The position numbers and the translations under genes were made by a program. Of a DNA stretch of 64,000 nucleotides, positions 47,090 to 59,089 are shown one piece after another. The notes under the pieces are model-generated. The model did not search any database and had not been told where the DNA came from. It was given only the letters and a program-made list of their open reading frames with translations. The DNA is from Ectobius pallidus (lineage: Eukaryota > Arthropoda > Insecta > Blattodea > Ectobiidae): the NCBI GenBank assembly GCA_964059195.1, contig CAXKWD010000005.1:138275686-138339685 (forward strand). Direction: 5' to 3'. Numbering within the stretch: the first letter of the stretch is position 1; each line of letters begins with the position of its first letter.

Positions 47090-49325
47090 TTGAAATGGAG
47101 TTCATGGTGTATATAGGAGAGACGAAGAGAAATAAATCTAAATTACGTTTTATGTACTACTTTAATAAATGACTTGCTTTATAATATACATTTTTTGTAA
47201 TTCATATTTACAAATAGTGTTATTTCTTATTAAGTTAATAGTTTAAATATAAATAGCTAACTAATCATTAATGTGTTTCTTTGATAGATAAATTTATTGC
47301 TTCCTGTGGACTGGACGTAGTTAATTGACATTGAGCAAACGACTTAATGTCGAAGGTAACTAGCCTATAAGAAAGTGGTAATTAAAGATGCAATACTGAT
47401 TTATGTGATGTAGAACACCTGTGTTTCTGCTTCTGTAATCATGATCACCTTCATTAAGTTCTCAGAACCATTATCTCTAGCGTATACACATTGGTAAAGG
47501 ACAATAGTTTCTTGTTACGGGCGTATTGTATTTCAAATCATCCCATTAAGAAGTAAGATTTCCTAGTATTGGTTGCTATACACATTTGTGAAGGTTTTAG
47601 CATCGCTTATTTACCTGTGCAGTAACTTATGTTAATAACTTATTTAGACTTATTAAGTCGTTGCATGGCCTGCCGCGAGAAGGAGCTCCTGGAACCCAGT
47701 GAAAATAACAGATAGCCTACCGCTCTGTATTGGTTTAATTTATTATTGTTACTAGTACAGTCAACCCTCGATATAATGCCCTCTTTGCAGCGCCACCCTC
47801 GCACTGCGCCAATAAATGCAAGTGAACGGATCTTCTCCCATATAAAATACATAAGAAACCTCGTTACTGTGCCAATTCACTTAGTGCCAGAGAATATAAG
47901 ACAAGATGTTTACAAAATATAAGTTATAGCTTGCAGTAGTTTTTTTTTTCAGTTGCAGAATTCTTTTAAAACTGGCGTGAATGTTAGGAAGATTATTTAA
48001 GAAACATAGTGTACTGTATTTTCAAGAAGTAAGTGTTCCCCTGCCACTATCTGTAAATGTAGTGCAGTGAAATGAGGAAGCTATGTTAAGAAGTCTGATA
48101 GACACCCTGCGTGAGGGTGGAGCAGATAGAAATAGCCCTTCATACAATGAGATATTCCAAACTTTCAATTCTTTTAGTCCAGTGTCCATTCAGCTGTTAA
48201 ACTCTACACTACAGTTACTGAGTTACAGTTACTCACTTACACAAACTGAGACATACAAACTCTTCCTTTTTACCGTATAGATTACACGTCAAGAATAAAT
48301 GTATTCGTTCATGTTAATGTTAAGGATAGAGGCAATAGAAGTATTTATCCATTACGACTCTAGCGGTACATACACTCTGTTAAGTGAGGTGTTTAGCCAT
48401 ACTTGGAAACTCATTTTATACAATGTTCTTCGCCAACTTTCGAAGAGAATCTACAAAATCGAGCATGGTAAAATGGTAAATAACTCTGTTCACTCGACTG
48501 TGAAATGCATCGTTTACTTTATCATTGCTGCTAGCTTTAATGATGTGTATGTGTTTTATTGTGGTTTGAGGCTTGGAAATGAAATACCGGATTGGTTTGA
48601 ATGCGCCAGAATCGCTGGCGGCCTTCAGGAAGCCATTCTATGCGCGGAATGAGCGTTCCTGTTTAATCTAATGGCTAATAACACAGTCCCCGAAATGAAT
48701 AATGAGAAGACTAGAGCCGCAATTCTGCTCTGACCTGATACACACACTACGCCGGATTTATTTACAGAGAAACTAAAAATAAATCTATTTGTATGTGTTT
48801 TGTTTTGTATTTTCGCTTTGTATATAAAATGTGAAATCTCTCGCCTTGGAAACTATGAATAATACTTTTTATATAAAAAATGAACCGTTCCCACTCATTA
48901 CGTGTTTTATCAGTTGGGACGTGAAAATAAATGTCAGAATGTGTACATGATGGGTCCAGCAGGATGACAGAGTTGAAAACGGCGTAAAAAGTGACGTACA
49001 AAAATTACCAGTTTTTGTGCTGTGTGAAAATTCATCATAATTCTGTTTTAGTACAGAGTGAAAGAAGTGGAACATACTTATTTGCGTTTTTCTACACATC
49101 TTTTCGATTTTAATAGTACAAGTGATTCTTTTTTTCCCCCGATTATGGAGATTATAGCAATGAGCTTATAATATCCAGGATTTTTTCTACTTCCTTTCTT
49201 GAATATCGGAACTGTTTTTGAAAATTTAAACAATTTTGGAAAGATACAACTTTTTAAACGTACCTAAATACTAGATTAAGTGGAAAGCAAACAATAAGTT
49301 AATTTATATTATATTTTTACTTTCT
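47090..49325. other. Unassigned sequence with a possible pogo-like terminus
   Basis: TACAGTCAACCCTCGATATA at 47757 resembles pogo/Tigger ends, but no right end was found. Open frames at 48083-48280 and 48299-48652 lie downstream and have no recognisable domain. TAGCCTA at 47364 and 47712. Confidence 0.35.
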
Positions 49326-49329
49326 CTGC

Positions 49330-49510
49330 CCTTAGCATAGGTACGAACTTTTAGGTAGAAGAAGTAGGCTATTGTGTTCGACTCCCAAATTCGAAGTTTA
49401 GTTTTTAACATAAATAGACGTTTTGAGATCCCCTGAATCCAAAAATATCTGTAAGTGTAAATATATCTGTGTGTGTGTCTATGAACGGCCTAGCTCCAGA
49501 ATAGAAAATA
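49330..49510 (+). repeat. Dispersed repeat family R, copy 2
   Basis: Aligns with 32470-32675. It contains TAGGCTA at 49364-49370 exactly where copy 1 has a single TA. Confidence 0.65.
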
Positions 49511-49569
49511 GTATGAAACAAAATTGTGTATTTGGGTTTGGTCTCTTCTGGGGATGTGACATGAAGATT

Positions 49570-49810
49570 GTCAATGAATTTCTATTATTTTTAAGGGGAT
49601 TTTATATGAAGGATTTTTTTTTTTTACAATTTACTTTAAATTAGACTGGGGACAAATTTCTATTACTTTAAGGCGATTTTATATGAAGAAAATTTATTTT
49701 TTTTTCTCGATTTTATTTCAATTAGATTGGCGACAAATGTCTTTTATTTTTAAGGGAATTATATATGAAAAAAAAATAGTTTTTTTTTTTACGATATTGT
49801 TTAAATTTTG
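49570..49810. repeat. Tandem repeat of about 81 bp (three copies)
   Basis: Copies begin near 49569, 49650 and 49731 (GACAAATTTCTATTA-like start, TTTTATATGAA, poly-T, TTAGATTGG end). Diverged and non-coding. Confidence 0.7.
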
Positions 49811-49811
49811 T

Positions 49812-50455
49812 ACATGCGGTGCTAAAACTTTTATTTGAAACACTTTTTCGAAAGAAAAAATTATCTGTGGGGTAGTTATAAACCATCCACTGCTTCTAGA
49901 AACTCAGTATTGCCTGGTGTATAATAAAGCTTTTTGGGGGGGGGGGCTTTGTAACAGTTCAAACAACTGAATACGCGCTCGGGTTGATTGTATATATCCC
50001 TGGCTACATTGCCTACAATACCTTACTCATCTTTGTTGTGAATAATTTCAGGGCTATAACGATGAATGTAAATGGTACTTATGAAACAGTCTCTTTAATT
50101 TTGGAACAACAATTGCGCCTCTCGATCCGAGACAACGATATCGTACAGTTCTTGATGCTTGCCTATGCATAACGATCTTCACGTTGTACAGTTGTGTGAT
50201 GTTTGAAAACGCAATGATGCGAGGGTGAGATGTTTTGAAACCTGTTACCGTAATAACAGTAGTAGCAGAGATATTAACACTGTGTAAGAGGCTTACATCA
50301 TGGTACTCTGTTCCCCGATTCCCAATCCCAGGAGCTTCTGATGGTGCTGCTGCAGACAAAAGCAGTATCGTCACAATGTAGGAATTAGATTTTGTAGAGA
50401 AATAAAATCTCTCACTTCTTCTAAGAACTGTAAATTGATTGATACAATAATATGA
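49812..50455. other. AT-rich sequence, nothing recognised
   Basis: Poly-G at 49936-49946. No gene seen. Confidence 0.35.
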
Positions 50456-50462
50456 CAATTAT

Positions 50463-50645
50463 CCCGATAAGCTCAAGATAGCGTTTGTGCCTAGGGTGCA
50501 AGCGATCCCGGGTTCAAATCCTGATGGGGACACGGAAGACAATGGAAAACTATCGCGTTATCGTTTTGACTAATATAACGTGTGCTGCTTACAGCTGCCC
50601 TCCTATGATACTGCTCACTGTTCCTGAAAAAGGACTTTAAATGTT
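50463..50645 (+). mobile_element. tRNA-like SINE
   Basis: B-box GGGTTCAAATCC at about 50510 follows an A-box-like TAGCGTTTGTGCCTAGGG. The body continues with ATGGGGACACGGAAGAC. The head is not a valid cloverleaf. Confidence 0.5.
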
Positions 50646-50689
50646 TATCAAAGTGAATATTAAGTTGAAGATTGGTACTTTCTGAGAAT

Positions 50690-51370
50690 GTATGGTGAAT
50701 GTATGTCCGTGTGTCTGTACGCGCGATAACTCAAATACGCTTTATCGTATTTTCATGAAACTTGATGTACGGATTTATAACGTCCATGGGACGAAGCCTA
50801 TTGATTTTGGACCAAATTGGTTTCGATTTCTAAACAAGTTATGCTGTATAAAATAATCTGTTTTCGTAATCTTACTGGCAACATGTGACGTATTAATCAC
50901 GGCACATTGATGCTTGCGTGTCCAGTAACAAGCTGACCAATTTATCAGGTAAATTCCCTTTCTCATATTAATAGCATGCATTTTATAAGATAAACGATCG
51001 TGATTGGCCTATATCCGAGGAATTGCTAAACGTTATTGGTCAATATTAAACACGCGGCGTATGAGTGGAATAGTCAAATGCAAAACAGTTCTCATGACAA
51101 AATTGTTTTACAGTGTTCATATAGCCTACGGCTTTGGAAGTAGCAATACAGTTAGCTTTAACAAATAACACTACCCACATATTCCTTCACATATGCCTAT
51201 CAAATTTTGAACCTTTATTCTTCCGTAAGCTCTGCTTAATGAATCGATCTGGAGCATAACTCGGAGATCGATTACAAAAATAGCTTATTTTCTGCATATC
51301 ATAACTGCAATTATCACTGATTAAACAAAATCATTCTAGTACTTTGTTACGTCAGTTTACCTGATTTTAT
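50690..51370 (-). repeat. Dispersed repeat family Q, copy 2
   Basis: The reverse complement matches 30710-31355 (GCGCGATAACTCAAATACGC, ATTCATTAAGCAGAGCTTAC, AACTGACGTAACAAAGTA). It lacks the SINE of copy 1 but has an extra segment of about 200 bp (50850-51050). It contains TAGCCTA at 51122-51128 where copy 1 has TA. Confidence 0.75.
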
Positions 51371-51374
51371 TATT

Positions 51375-52261
51375 TTGTAGCGATCATACGGTTATGAATA
51401 TATATATATATATGTCCATTACAATGTAATTAGTTTTTCGACGATGTTTTCCAACCCTTTGCCGTTCATACTATCATGGTAAGAATCTGAATTCCTGCAC
51501 CTATTGCCGATAACCTAATATACCTTTTTGCACTCCTTAGCTAGTAAGTGTTACTTAGGAAAGTTGTTTACATGGATCGTAAGTTGACATTCCCACACAA
51601 TCGTGTTGCTAAGGGCGTTGCGATGAGGTTAAATTACTTACGGTCCAAGCGCCACGTCATAATTCATTACTATACACTTCATAATACAAGCCTTTATGGA
51701 CACGGCCCCCAGGACAAATATTCGGTTCCCATGACAACAAACACATGCGAATCACTTTCTGAAATAAACATCTATTTTCAAGAATGTATTTACATAATAT
51801 TTTCAGGTAATATCACAATTAATATAATTAAATTGATATAAATAATCATCGTGCAAAAAATAGCATGCAACACACGGGCCGTAAAGGCATTTACGGGTCT
51901 CGAAAACTTAAAAACCCTCGGCTGCGCCTCGGGTTTTCAATCTGTTTCCTCGACCCGTAAACGTGCCTTACGGCACTTGTATCGCAATATACTATTTTCT
52001 TTCTTTGCAGACCACGTCGTTTTTTACCTAATCCATTTTCATACAGTCGTTTTGTTGCATAAGAAAAAACACACATAACACGCTTTACCGATTTCCAGTT
52101 ATATTTAGGGCACCGGCTATGCATTATAATCAGAACTCGTTATGTCAAAATGGGAAATGCGATAAAAAAAAGAAAATTGGCTTATGTCGCATGGGCTGTG
52201 TCCACTCCATTAGCGTTCAGCACAGTAACAGCATTAAAGAGGAGGTGTCTGCCTGTCCCTG
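51375..52261. other. Unassigned sequence with ACGGGTC inverted pair
   Basis: Between 51875 and 51990 ACGGGTC/GACCCGT and CTCGGCTGCGCCTCGGG form local inverted structure of a kind found in invertebrate repeats. No ends defined. Confidence 0.35.
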
Positions 52262-52480
52262 TTATGCGGGTTACATATCTACCTACGAGATCAGTTCACG
52301 TATTTCACTCGTTCCAATGATCCTATGCTTAGGATTTAAGTACAGAGAAATTGGCATTCATTTCCAATATTCTCATTTTTTCGCATGGATTGGGAAGACC
52401 ATCAGTGTTTCAGAGTTGTGTGAAAAATGTTCATTGTAAATCTCTATCTTATTTTCTCTGTATCTCTATATATATAAAAG
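52262..52480 (+). repeat. Segment duplicated at 54053-54265
   Basis: About 213 bp (start GTTATGCGGGTTACATATCT) recur 1791 bp downstream almost without change, including the first bases of the adjacent Helitron. The frames ending KTISVSELCEKCSL in both copies are shared by duplication only. Confidence 0.9.
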
Positions 52481-53278
52481 GCTTTGTCCTGACTGACTGA
52501 CTGAATGAATGACTGACTGACTGAATGACAGGAATCAACGTACAGCCTAAACTATAACAGGTAGAGACTTGGAATTTTGATAGTACCTTCGTTTCCTAAT
52601 GTAGATGCTCACTAAGAAAGGATTTTGAAAAATTCTGATTCTAAATGCCAAAAATGAGTGAAAAATGGGCAGAAAACGTGCATTTTTTGGATTTTCGAAG
52701 GGTAATATATTTCAATGTCTAATCAATTACAGCTGGCTTTGGCTATTTTTGTCAAACCTTGGAAATGAAACTTTCGCGATCGCTCGAATGTTGTAGCTCA
52801 CGCTGGTCGATTCATTTGTTTTTAATGTCAAGGCACGCATACATATGAAATTTTCAACCTAATCCCGAAGAGGATTCTTCTTCTTATTATTATTATTATT
52901 ATTATTATAAGTGGGATAATCAATATAGGCCTAAATATGGTCAAACGTTGTTCGATTTGGACAAAACTCATTATACAGGGGTTTTCTGGGCCAAGGACCT
53001 CGAATCTGAGGTCGCTTTTACCAGGCGACGCTTTCTAATTGTGGTATGTAGTCCACGTGATTTAGGTGTTAATAAATATAATGATTTATAAATAATATAA
53101 TAATATAATAATAATAATGATATAAATGAAATGTTTTTGAAAATACTTAACCCCTTTTTGCACAGATTTATCAAAACAAATTCTCAGAACGTATTGTTAC
53201 CAATGGTATCAGGTGGGCTTGGATTACATGAAATGGATGTTTGACAAATTAGAGAAGGTATCATTATAATTCATATTA

Positions 53279-53803
53279 TCTATATTAATAAAAGGAATTG
53301 TCCTGGATGTCCAGCGAAATCTACTGAACGCAGAGATCTGAAATTTTAAACATAGGTGGGCTGAAGGGTCGGAAAATGCACCTCGAAGCCGGAATTTTAA
53401 TTTTAGTTTTCGTTCGTGAGTTATGAGTGAAAAACGGGCAAAAAACGTGAATTTTTTGCATTTTCAAAACATAAGTTTTCAGTTATACATTTCAATGTCA
53501 AATCAATTACAGTTGGCTTTGGCTATATTTGTCATATCGTGAAAATAAAACTTTCGCGATCGCTTGAATGTTGTAAGCCCTAATATGGTCAAACATTGTT
53601 TTATTTGGACGAAACTCACTATACAGGGATTTTCTGGGCCAAGCAACTCGAATCTGAGGTCGCTTTTACCAGGCGACGCTATCTAATCGTGGTATGTAGT
53701 CCACGTGATTTTGGTGTTAATAATTATAATGATTTAACTATTTTGCTCTTAATTTTTAATTTTTTAAATAATTATCGCGGGCGAAGCCGCGGGCACATGC
53801 TAG
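53279..53803 (+). mobile_element. Complete non-autonomous Helitron (525 bp)
   Basis: Starts TC after an A and ends CTAG before a T. A GCGGGCGAAGCCGC hairpin lies about 10 bases before the end. It is inserted in the 52463 copy, since 52936-53088 and 53585-53738 are homologous segments of two separate copies. Confidence 0.8.
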
Positions 53804-54052
53804 TATATATATAAAAGGCATTGTCCTGATTGACAGGAATCAACGTACAGCCTAAACTATAACAGATAGAGACTTGGAATTTTGACAGTACCTTCGTTTT
53901 ATAATGTAGGTGCTCGCTAAGAAAGGATTTTGAAAAATTCCGATTCTAAATGCCAAAAATTAAATGTTAATGAAAATACTTAATCCCTTTTTACATAGAA
54001 TTATCAATTCCAAATCACAGAATATATTGTTGCCAAATGGTATCAGATGGGC

Positions 54053-54265
54053 TGTTATGCGGGTTACATATCTACCTACGAGATCAGTTCACGTATTTCA
54101 CTCGTTCCAATGATCCTATGCTTAGGATTTAAGTACAGAGAAATTGGCATTCATTTCCAATATTCTCATTTTTTCGCATGGATTGGGAAGACCATCAGTG
54201 TTTCAGAGTTGTGTGAAAAATGTTCATTGTAAATCTCTATCTTATTTTCTCTGTATATATATATA
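54053..54265 (+). repeat. Second copy of the 52262-52480 segment
   Basis: Lies between two Helitron copies sharing a 240-bp body (53813-54052 and 54266-54506), so flank plus 5' end were duplicated as a block. Confidence 0.9.
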
Positions 54266-55077
54266 AAAGGCATTGTCCTGATTGACAGGAATCAACGTAC
54301 AGCCTAAACTATAACAGGTAGAGACTTGGAATTTTGACAGTACCTTCGTTTTATAATGTAGGTGCTCGCTAAGAAAGGATTTTGAAAAATTCCGATTCTA
54401 AATGCCAAAAATTAAATGTTAATGAAAATACTTAATCCCTTTTTACATAGAATTATCAATTCCAAATCACAGAATATATTGTTGCCAAATGGTATCAGAT
54501 GGGCTTGGAAAAAAACAAATGAAATGCACTTTTGACAAATAAGAGAAGTTATCAAAATAATTCATGTTATAAATAAATATTACAGAATGGAATCCACTAA
54601 AATAATGGAATCACATAACTTTCTCTACCCTGGACATAGAGAAAACAAAACGAGGTATGGTAATGTGCATATTATTATACTATATCGCAGGTTTTTGGAG
54701 AGAAAAGTATGAAAGTGATAATGCTTTCTGTTTAATTTCATCCCCAAAACGGTTTTATGGTAACATAAGAGTGGGAAATTTCCCGCCTCGATATTACAAT
54801 GTTATGTTACAGGAATTTCTGTTTCTTCTTATTTAAACCTATACCAGGCTTGCTGTGCACTGTACAAGCGATGGGATGCAAAATTCTAGATCCTCTATGA
54901 GCCATAAAAATCTATATCAAGCGTTTTCTGAGGGAATAGTTTGAGTGTAATAAGTCGGTCTTCCTATTTCAAATTATAATTTGAATTTGACCTAGAATTT
55001 AAAATTGAAAATCCTTCATAAGTTAATTTCCAATTACAAAATACAAAACCCGGGCGACGCCGGGTCTTTTAAGCTAG
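54250..55077 (+). mobile_element. Helitron copy with 3' hairpin and CTAG end
   Basis: The 5' end is near 54250. The 3' end has the hairpin ACCCGGGCGACGCCGGGT (55048-55065), then CTTTTAAGCTAG and T. No coding capacity. Confidence 0.78.
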
Positions 55078-55079
55078 TC

Positions 55080-56617
55080 CTTATATATATATATATGGGT
55101 TTTTTAATAAATACATAAATAAATAACACCGAAATATTTTAGCTGTAATTAAGGGGCTTTTTTTTTTTTGGCCCCGCCTTCCACCCCTAAGATCACCTGA
55201 GCCATAGGCCATATCTCTGGTCCAACAACCGATTTCGCATTTATTCTAAGATCGTCACCTTCTTTTGATCATAGAACACAGGGAAAATGTTTGGTGAATT
55301 TAATTTGGCATTTTATTCAGTTAACTTTACACTTGTTCATCTGTCTATTGTCGCGGGGGACCTGTCCCCGATCACCTTATAGATTGAGGGAAATCCCCGC
55401 GAAAACCTCACTCAGATCAGTTGCTGCAAGGTTATCCCGCAGCTTCCGAGGTAAGTCTTGGGCAAAAGGGACATAGACAAGCAACTTTTATTAGGAGATT
55501 TTTGCTCTATGAATTCAATTTTTCCTGTTACAGCATAAAATCTCCCTGGGCATGGCCGCCACTGACTTCTAACATTTGAATAAATGTAAAACAAAGGAAC
55601 TTCGTTGTTAACACTGGAGCATAACGTATAAAGTTCTATACGTTATGACTGGAGTTATGAATAAAAAAACTAATGCAGTGGCGGCGAGTCATGTGATTAG
55701 TCCGTAAATGTTGAAGATTATGGAAACACTAACTTATGATATAGCTGTTGAATGATTAAGAAGCAGGTTTTTGTCGATCACTAAGACAGCATGAAGTTAA
55801 TTTAATGAAAATTTTAACCCTATTTGGTTTCATTATTCACTTATGTGCACCAAACTGTAATTGCTTTAATGCTCTGTAGTATACTCATTTTACGTCATAG
55901 ATTAAAAATCTCCTATTACAAGTTGCATGTCTAAGATAAAATATTTTTGTGTTATTTAACACCCTGTTTTTTACACACACGCATGGAATGGGGCGTAAGG
56001 CATGACAAATATTATTTTCTGTTGAAAATGTGGGACCATTTTAAAATTTTGAAATATACAAATGAAAGGGCAGTGTATGGAATGTATGTATAATGCAGAT
56101 TATGGGGAATAGATGTAGGATAGTGAAGGAAACAGACACCCATAAAACACCCATAAACACCCATGCGACTGCATCGTGCCATTCGAATGTATTGCGGTAG
56201 TTCGAAGGTTGAAAACACACATACCCACTCCACGATCCCTTAAAGTTTGGTACGGATGGGCATTATTCCCCAACTCTTCTCCCTCGGATAGCTACTACTT
56301 TGACGTAAGAGTCTTTTGCCTTGCGATATTTTAAACGTGTCAATCAGTCTTTTTTTTTTTTTTAAATGACCGTACAGGAATTTAAACGCTCGTGCTAAAT
56401 GCACGCCCCTTATCTTACATTTTCTCGCGGTTGATTCTTTAAATATAATATATCCCTTGCAGTGTAATTTTTATAAGCTGTTAAATTTTTTGATATTATG
56501 CAATAAACCTATAATAATGTAGCCTAAATAATATTGTAATAGACAGGCTATTTGAAGGAGTTTTTAATATTCCGCACCATAACGTCTATTTCAAACATAA
56601 CCTATTATTTTTTATCA
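55080..56617. other. Unassigned sequence with an 11-bp perfect hairpin
   Basis: CATAACGTATA (55620-55630) and its complement (55637-55647) form a 6-base-loop hairpin. A GC-richer block at 55345-55450 resembles a retroposon piece (GGGAAATCCCCGCGAAAACC). No gene seen. Confidence 0.4.
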
Positions 56618-56938
56618 CTAATGAGTAGACCTGGGATTTTAGGCTCTATAAAAATTAGTTTTAGGCAGCTAAAATAAGCTTTTAAAACAAGTAAATAGGC
56701 TTTTAAAAGAGAAAATAGGCACTTAAAATATCTTTAAAATGCGTAAATAGAAAATACTTTAAAATACTACAATATACTCTTAAACTGTAACGTGATTTTT
56801 TTTTTTTACTGTGAGAAGCGTGGTATACCTGTTCTTAACAGAAATTACTGCAAAATTAAGACAGTTAAAAAGACACTTATCAAAAACAGCTTTGGAATAT
56901 ATGAAAAATTAGAACACTACAGGCTGTTCCGCTCTTCA

Positions 56939-57310
56939 TTAAGGGATGTCCATTAAACGATTGTAAAAGTTACAGAAGTTGAATTCTACAGTGAGTCCCA
57001 CGCAAGAGTTGGCCAATGACGCGGGTTCCTGCGGCGCGGCGGGCACAGCTCCAACTCCCGACCGATCGGGTGAAATATCTACGCTAATAATGCCGCGATG
57101 GGTGTAACGATTCAGGTTCTCACATTTATAGTTAAAACTACAATTAAAATAACCATGTACCTCATCACAAGAGATGTTGGAAATGTTCTCCTCTTGCATC
57201 CACACAATACTGGCGCAATTTTCTTTCACGCGCATAAGTTCAGCTTCCGAGACAGTTCACTTCTCTTGTGATAGGCCTATGTGATATTGTCTTTAAGTTC
57301 TTCTAACAGT
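56939..57310 (-). pseudogene. Tc1/mariner transposase C-terminal fragment with terminus
   Basis: The minus strand reads a diverged LEELK...ELMRVKEN...CVDARGEHFQHL segment, the C-terminal tail of IS630/mariner-type transposases. It is followed downstream by AGGGATGTCCATTAAACG next to TA, which looks like the element end. A 13-base insertion containing TAGGCCTA breaks it. Confidence 0.6.
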
Positions 57311-57371
57311 ATGTGAATATTATTTATGGGGAAACTTGAAAAATAAAGTGTATAGGTCAATTCCCCATAGA

Positions 57372-57512
57372 TTAGAAGAACTTAAAGATAGTATCACAAG
57401 AGAAATTAACTTTATCTCGGAAGCTGAACTTATGCGCGTGAAAGAAAATTTCCTAAAAAGGTGCCATTGTTGTGTGGATGCAAGAGGAGAACAGTTTCAT
57501 GTTATTTCATAA
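57372..57512 (+). pseudogene. Second mariner transposase C-terminal fragment, inverted
   Basis: The plus frame LEELKDSITREINFISEAEL continues through MRVKENFLKRCHCCVDARGEQFHV to a stop at 57510-57512. It is the inverted partner of the previous fragment (arms about 125 bp, spacer about 60 bp) and lacks the TAGGCCTA insertion. Confidence 0.65.
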
Positions 57513-57559
57513 GGAACAAAATAGGCATTTGCCTTAAAATCCCAAATCTACTAATGACT

Positions 57560-58163
57560 TAAACACACATTCGTTTCTCCAAGATCCACCAGTAACAGCT
57601 TCCTACTACGAGTACAGAGTATGCCGGTACGCTACTAGGCAACTAGCCAGGTGACTCCTAGAACAAACAGGTATCTCCTTGCTCTGTTTGTTTAAACTGT
57701 ACAAGGTTTTTTGTTTGTATGTTCTCGTTGTGCAGATCTTTCATTAATTTAATGTTTCCGAAAGAATCCTCCATCTCTAAATCACGTCCGTTCCTCTCTG
57801 CTTGAGATTTCTTTCAACTGTAAATTATAAATCGGAAAACCACTTTCAGAAGTTCTGACGATACACTTTAGCATGGCTCAATAAAAATTCCAAAAGTTTC
57901 TTGGAATCCGAATCCTACAATCCGTCAATCTGCAGTAGAAAAGAAGTTTATACAATCCAGCTGACATCTTTATTGATCTCTATTGAACGTTTTAGCAGAG
58001 TCATGAATTATTCAAGATTATAAAACTTCGGGAAACTGCAATACTTGTTGAATTCAAAACGAGTTAAATAACATGTTGACTTCGAATAGCAATTCAAAAT
58101 AAAGTCTCGTCCAGAGTCAGACACTGAAGAGAAATCTTTTATTATATAACAATGCCTTTGTTG

Positions 58164-58219
<56 letters not shown>

Positions 58220-58490
58220 AAAGCAATCATCAAGTGAAATCATCAGTGGGGTGTTGAAATCAATGGAAAAATTTTAGTAGCTGGTTTCTATGAATTACAT
58301 ATATCCTCATATTTTACATTTAGGCCTAGCATTACTCTATGTAGCTTTTATTTCTGCTTATATAGAGTTTTTGAAGTGACAAATTTATACGTCAGTTCCA
58401 GTGAAAATATTGATAAATTGCATTAAATATTAGCCAAATACTGATTATTTTCTAAAAGCAGATCAAATTTCGTTCACAAAAGGAGACCTA
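57560..58490. other. AT-rich sequence with TTA microsatellite
   Basis: TTA repeats at 58163-58218. TAGGCCTA at 58321. No gene seen. Confidence 0.5.
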
Positions 58491-58497
58491 TTGTTCG

Positions 58498-59085
58498 TGC
58501 CATTTTAAGACCTCGTCCCAAACTATCGTCCATTCTACAAAGCAATATAATAGCATTGTTCCCTAATCATAAAATCTGCATGACACCGAAACCGACAAAT
58601 AACAGGTGCTCTTGTAGTCGTGTGGAAATCCGCTGCCATTCACTACTTCTTAAGTGAAGTAAACGTGCTGTGGTACGCGTTTGGCAACATTGTACTGGAT
58701 TGCAGTATACGCCTAATACAGGCAAAGAGAGTTAAGTCCACTTTCTTGTTACTGAGAATTAGAGTGACTTAACACACTATACCAGCCCAACATAGCTTTA
58801 GAGATGAATAAACCCATGAGGCACACATCCATAACTACCGTACAATTTTGAATATGACTTACTGGACTTAACACAAAAGTAGAGAACATTTTTATCTATA
58901 ACTATATGGACATATCTCGATTTGTAGGATGGTGGACTTAACTCTCTTTGCCTGCGCACCCGCGTACCTTTCTATTCACTGACTGATAGGTCAAAGAGGA
59001 TTAGAGTAGCAGAGGTAGAGGCAGTTCTTGGAAAAAGAGTCTTTAAGAAGTGGCACCCACAATATGGTCACTCTGCTGTACTACA
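58498..59085 (+). repeat. Dispersed repeat family T, copy 2, split by a MITE
   Basis: Matches 40590-41335 and the complement of 61350-61700. Interrupted at 58719-58954. Confidence 0.8.
58719..58954. mobile_element. MITE with 23-bp inverted ends (236 bp)
   Basis: CAGGCAAAGAGAGTTAAGTC opens the element and its complement closes it. The internal motif GACTTAAC recurs near both ends (about 58752 and 58863). The other two family T copies lack this segment. No clean target duplication. Confidence 0.8.
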
Positions 59086-59089
59086 ACGC

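Larger units (their letters stand above)
52463..55077 (+). mobile_element. Tandem/nested cluster of non-autonomous Helitrons
   Basis: Helitron-like 5' ends (TC, TATATATAAAAGG, TTGTCCTG) occur at 52463, 53279, about 53803 and 54250. Helitron-like 3' ends, a GC hairpin followed by CTAG before T, occur at 53800-53803 and 55074-55077. The internal blocks GGAATCAACGTACAGCCTAA and CTTTCGCGATCGC recur. No Rep/helicase gene is present. Confidence 0.82.
56626..57550. mobile_element. hAT-like element (925 bp) carrying mariner fragments
   Basis: Ends TAGACCTGGGATTTTAGGC and GCCTTAAAATCCCAAATCTA are inverted repeats. CTAATGAG and CTAATGAC (one mismatch) lie outside as an 8-bp duplication. The inside is not hAT coding sequence but two oppositely oriented mariner transposase 3' fragments. 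Confidence 0.65.

Noticed and set aside
48299..48652. 117-aa ORF as a host gene
   Set aside because: No domain, no splice context and composition like the background; chance is more likely.
47757..48660. Second pogo/Tigger element with ORFs at 48083-48652
   Set aside because: Only one terminus seen, no TA-bounded right end, and the ORFs have no transposase motif.
51600..51750. Further X-box-like sites (GTTGCTAAGGG, GTTCCCATGACAAC)
   Set aside because: They deviate from the X-box half-site pattern and lie in probable repeat sequence.
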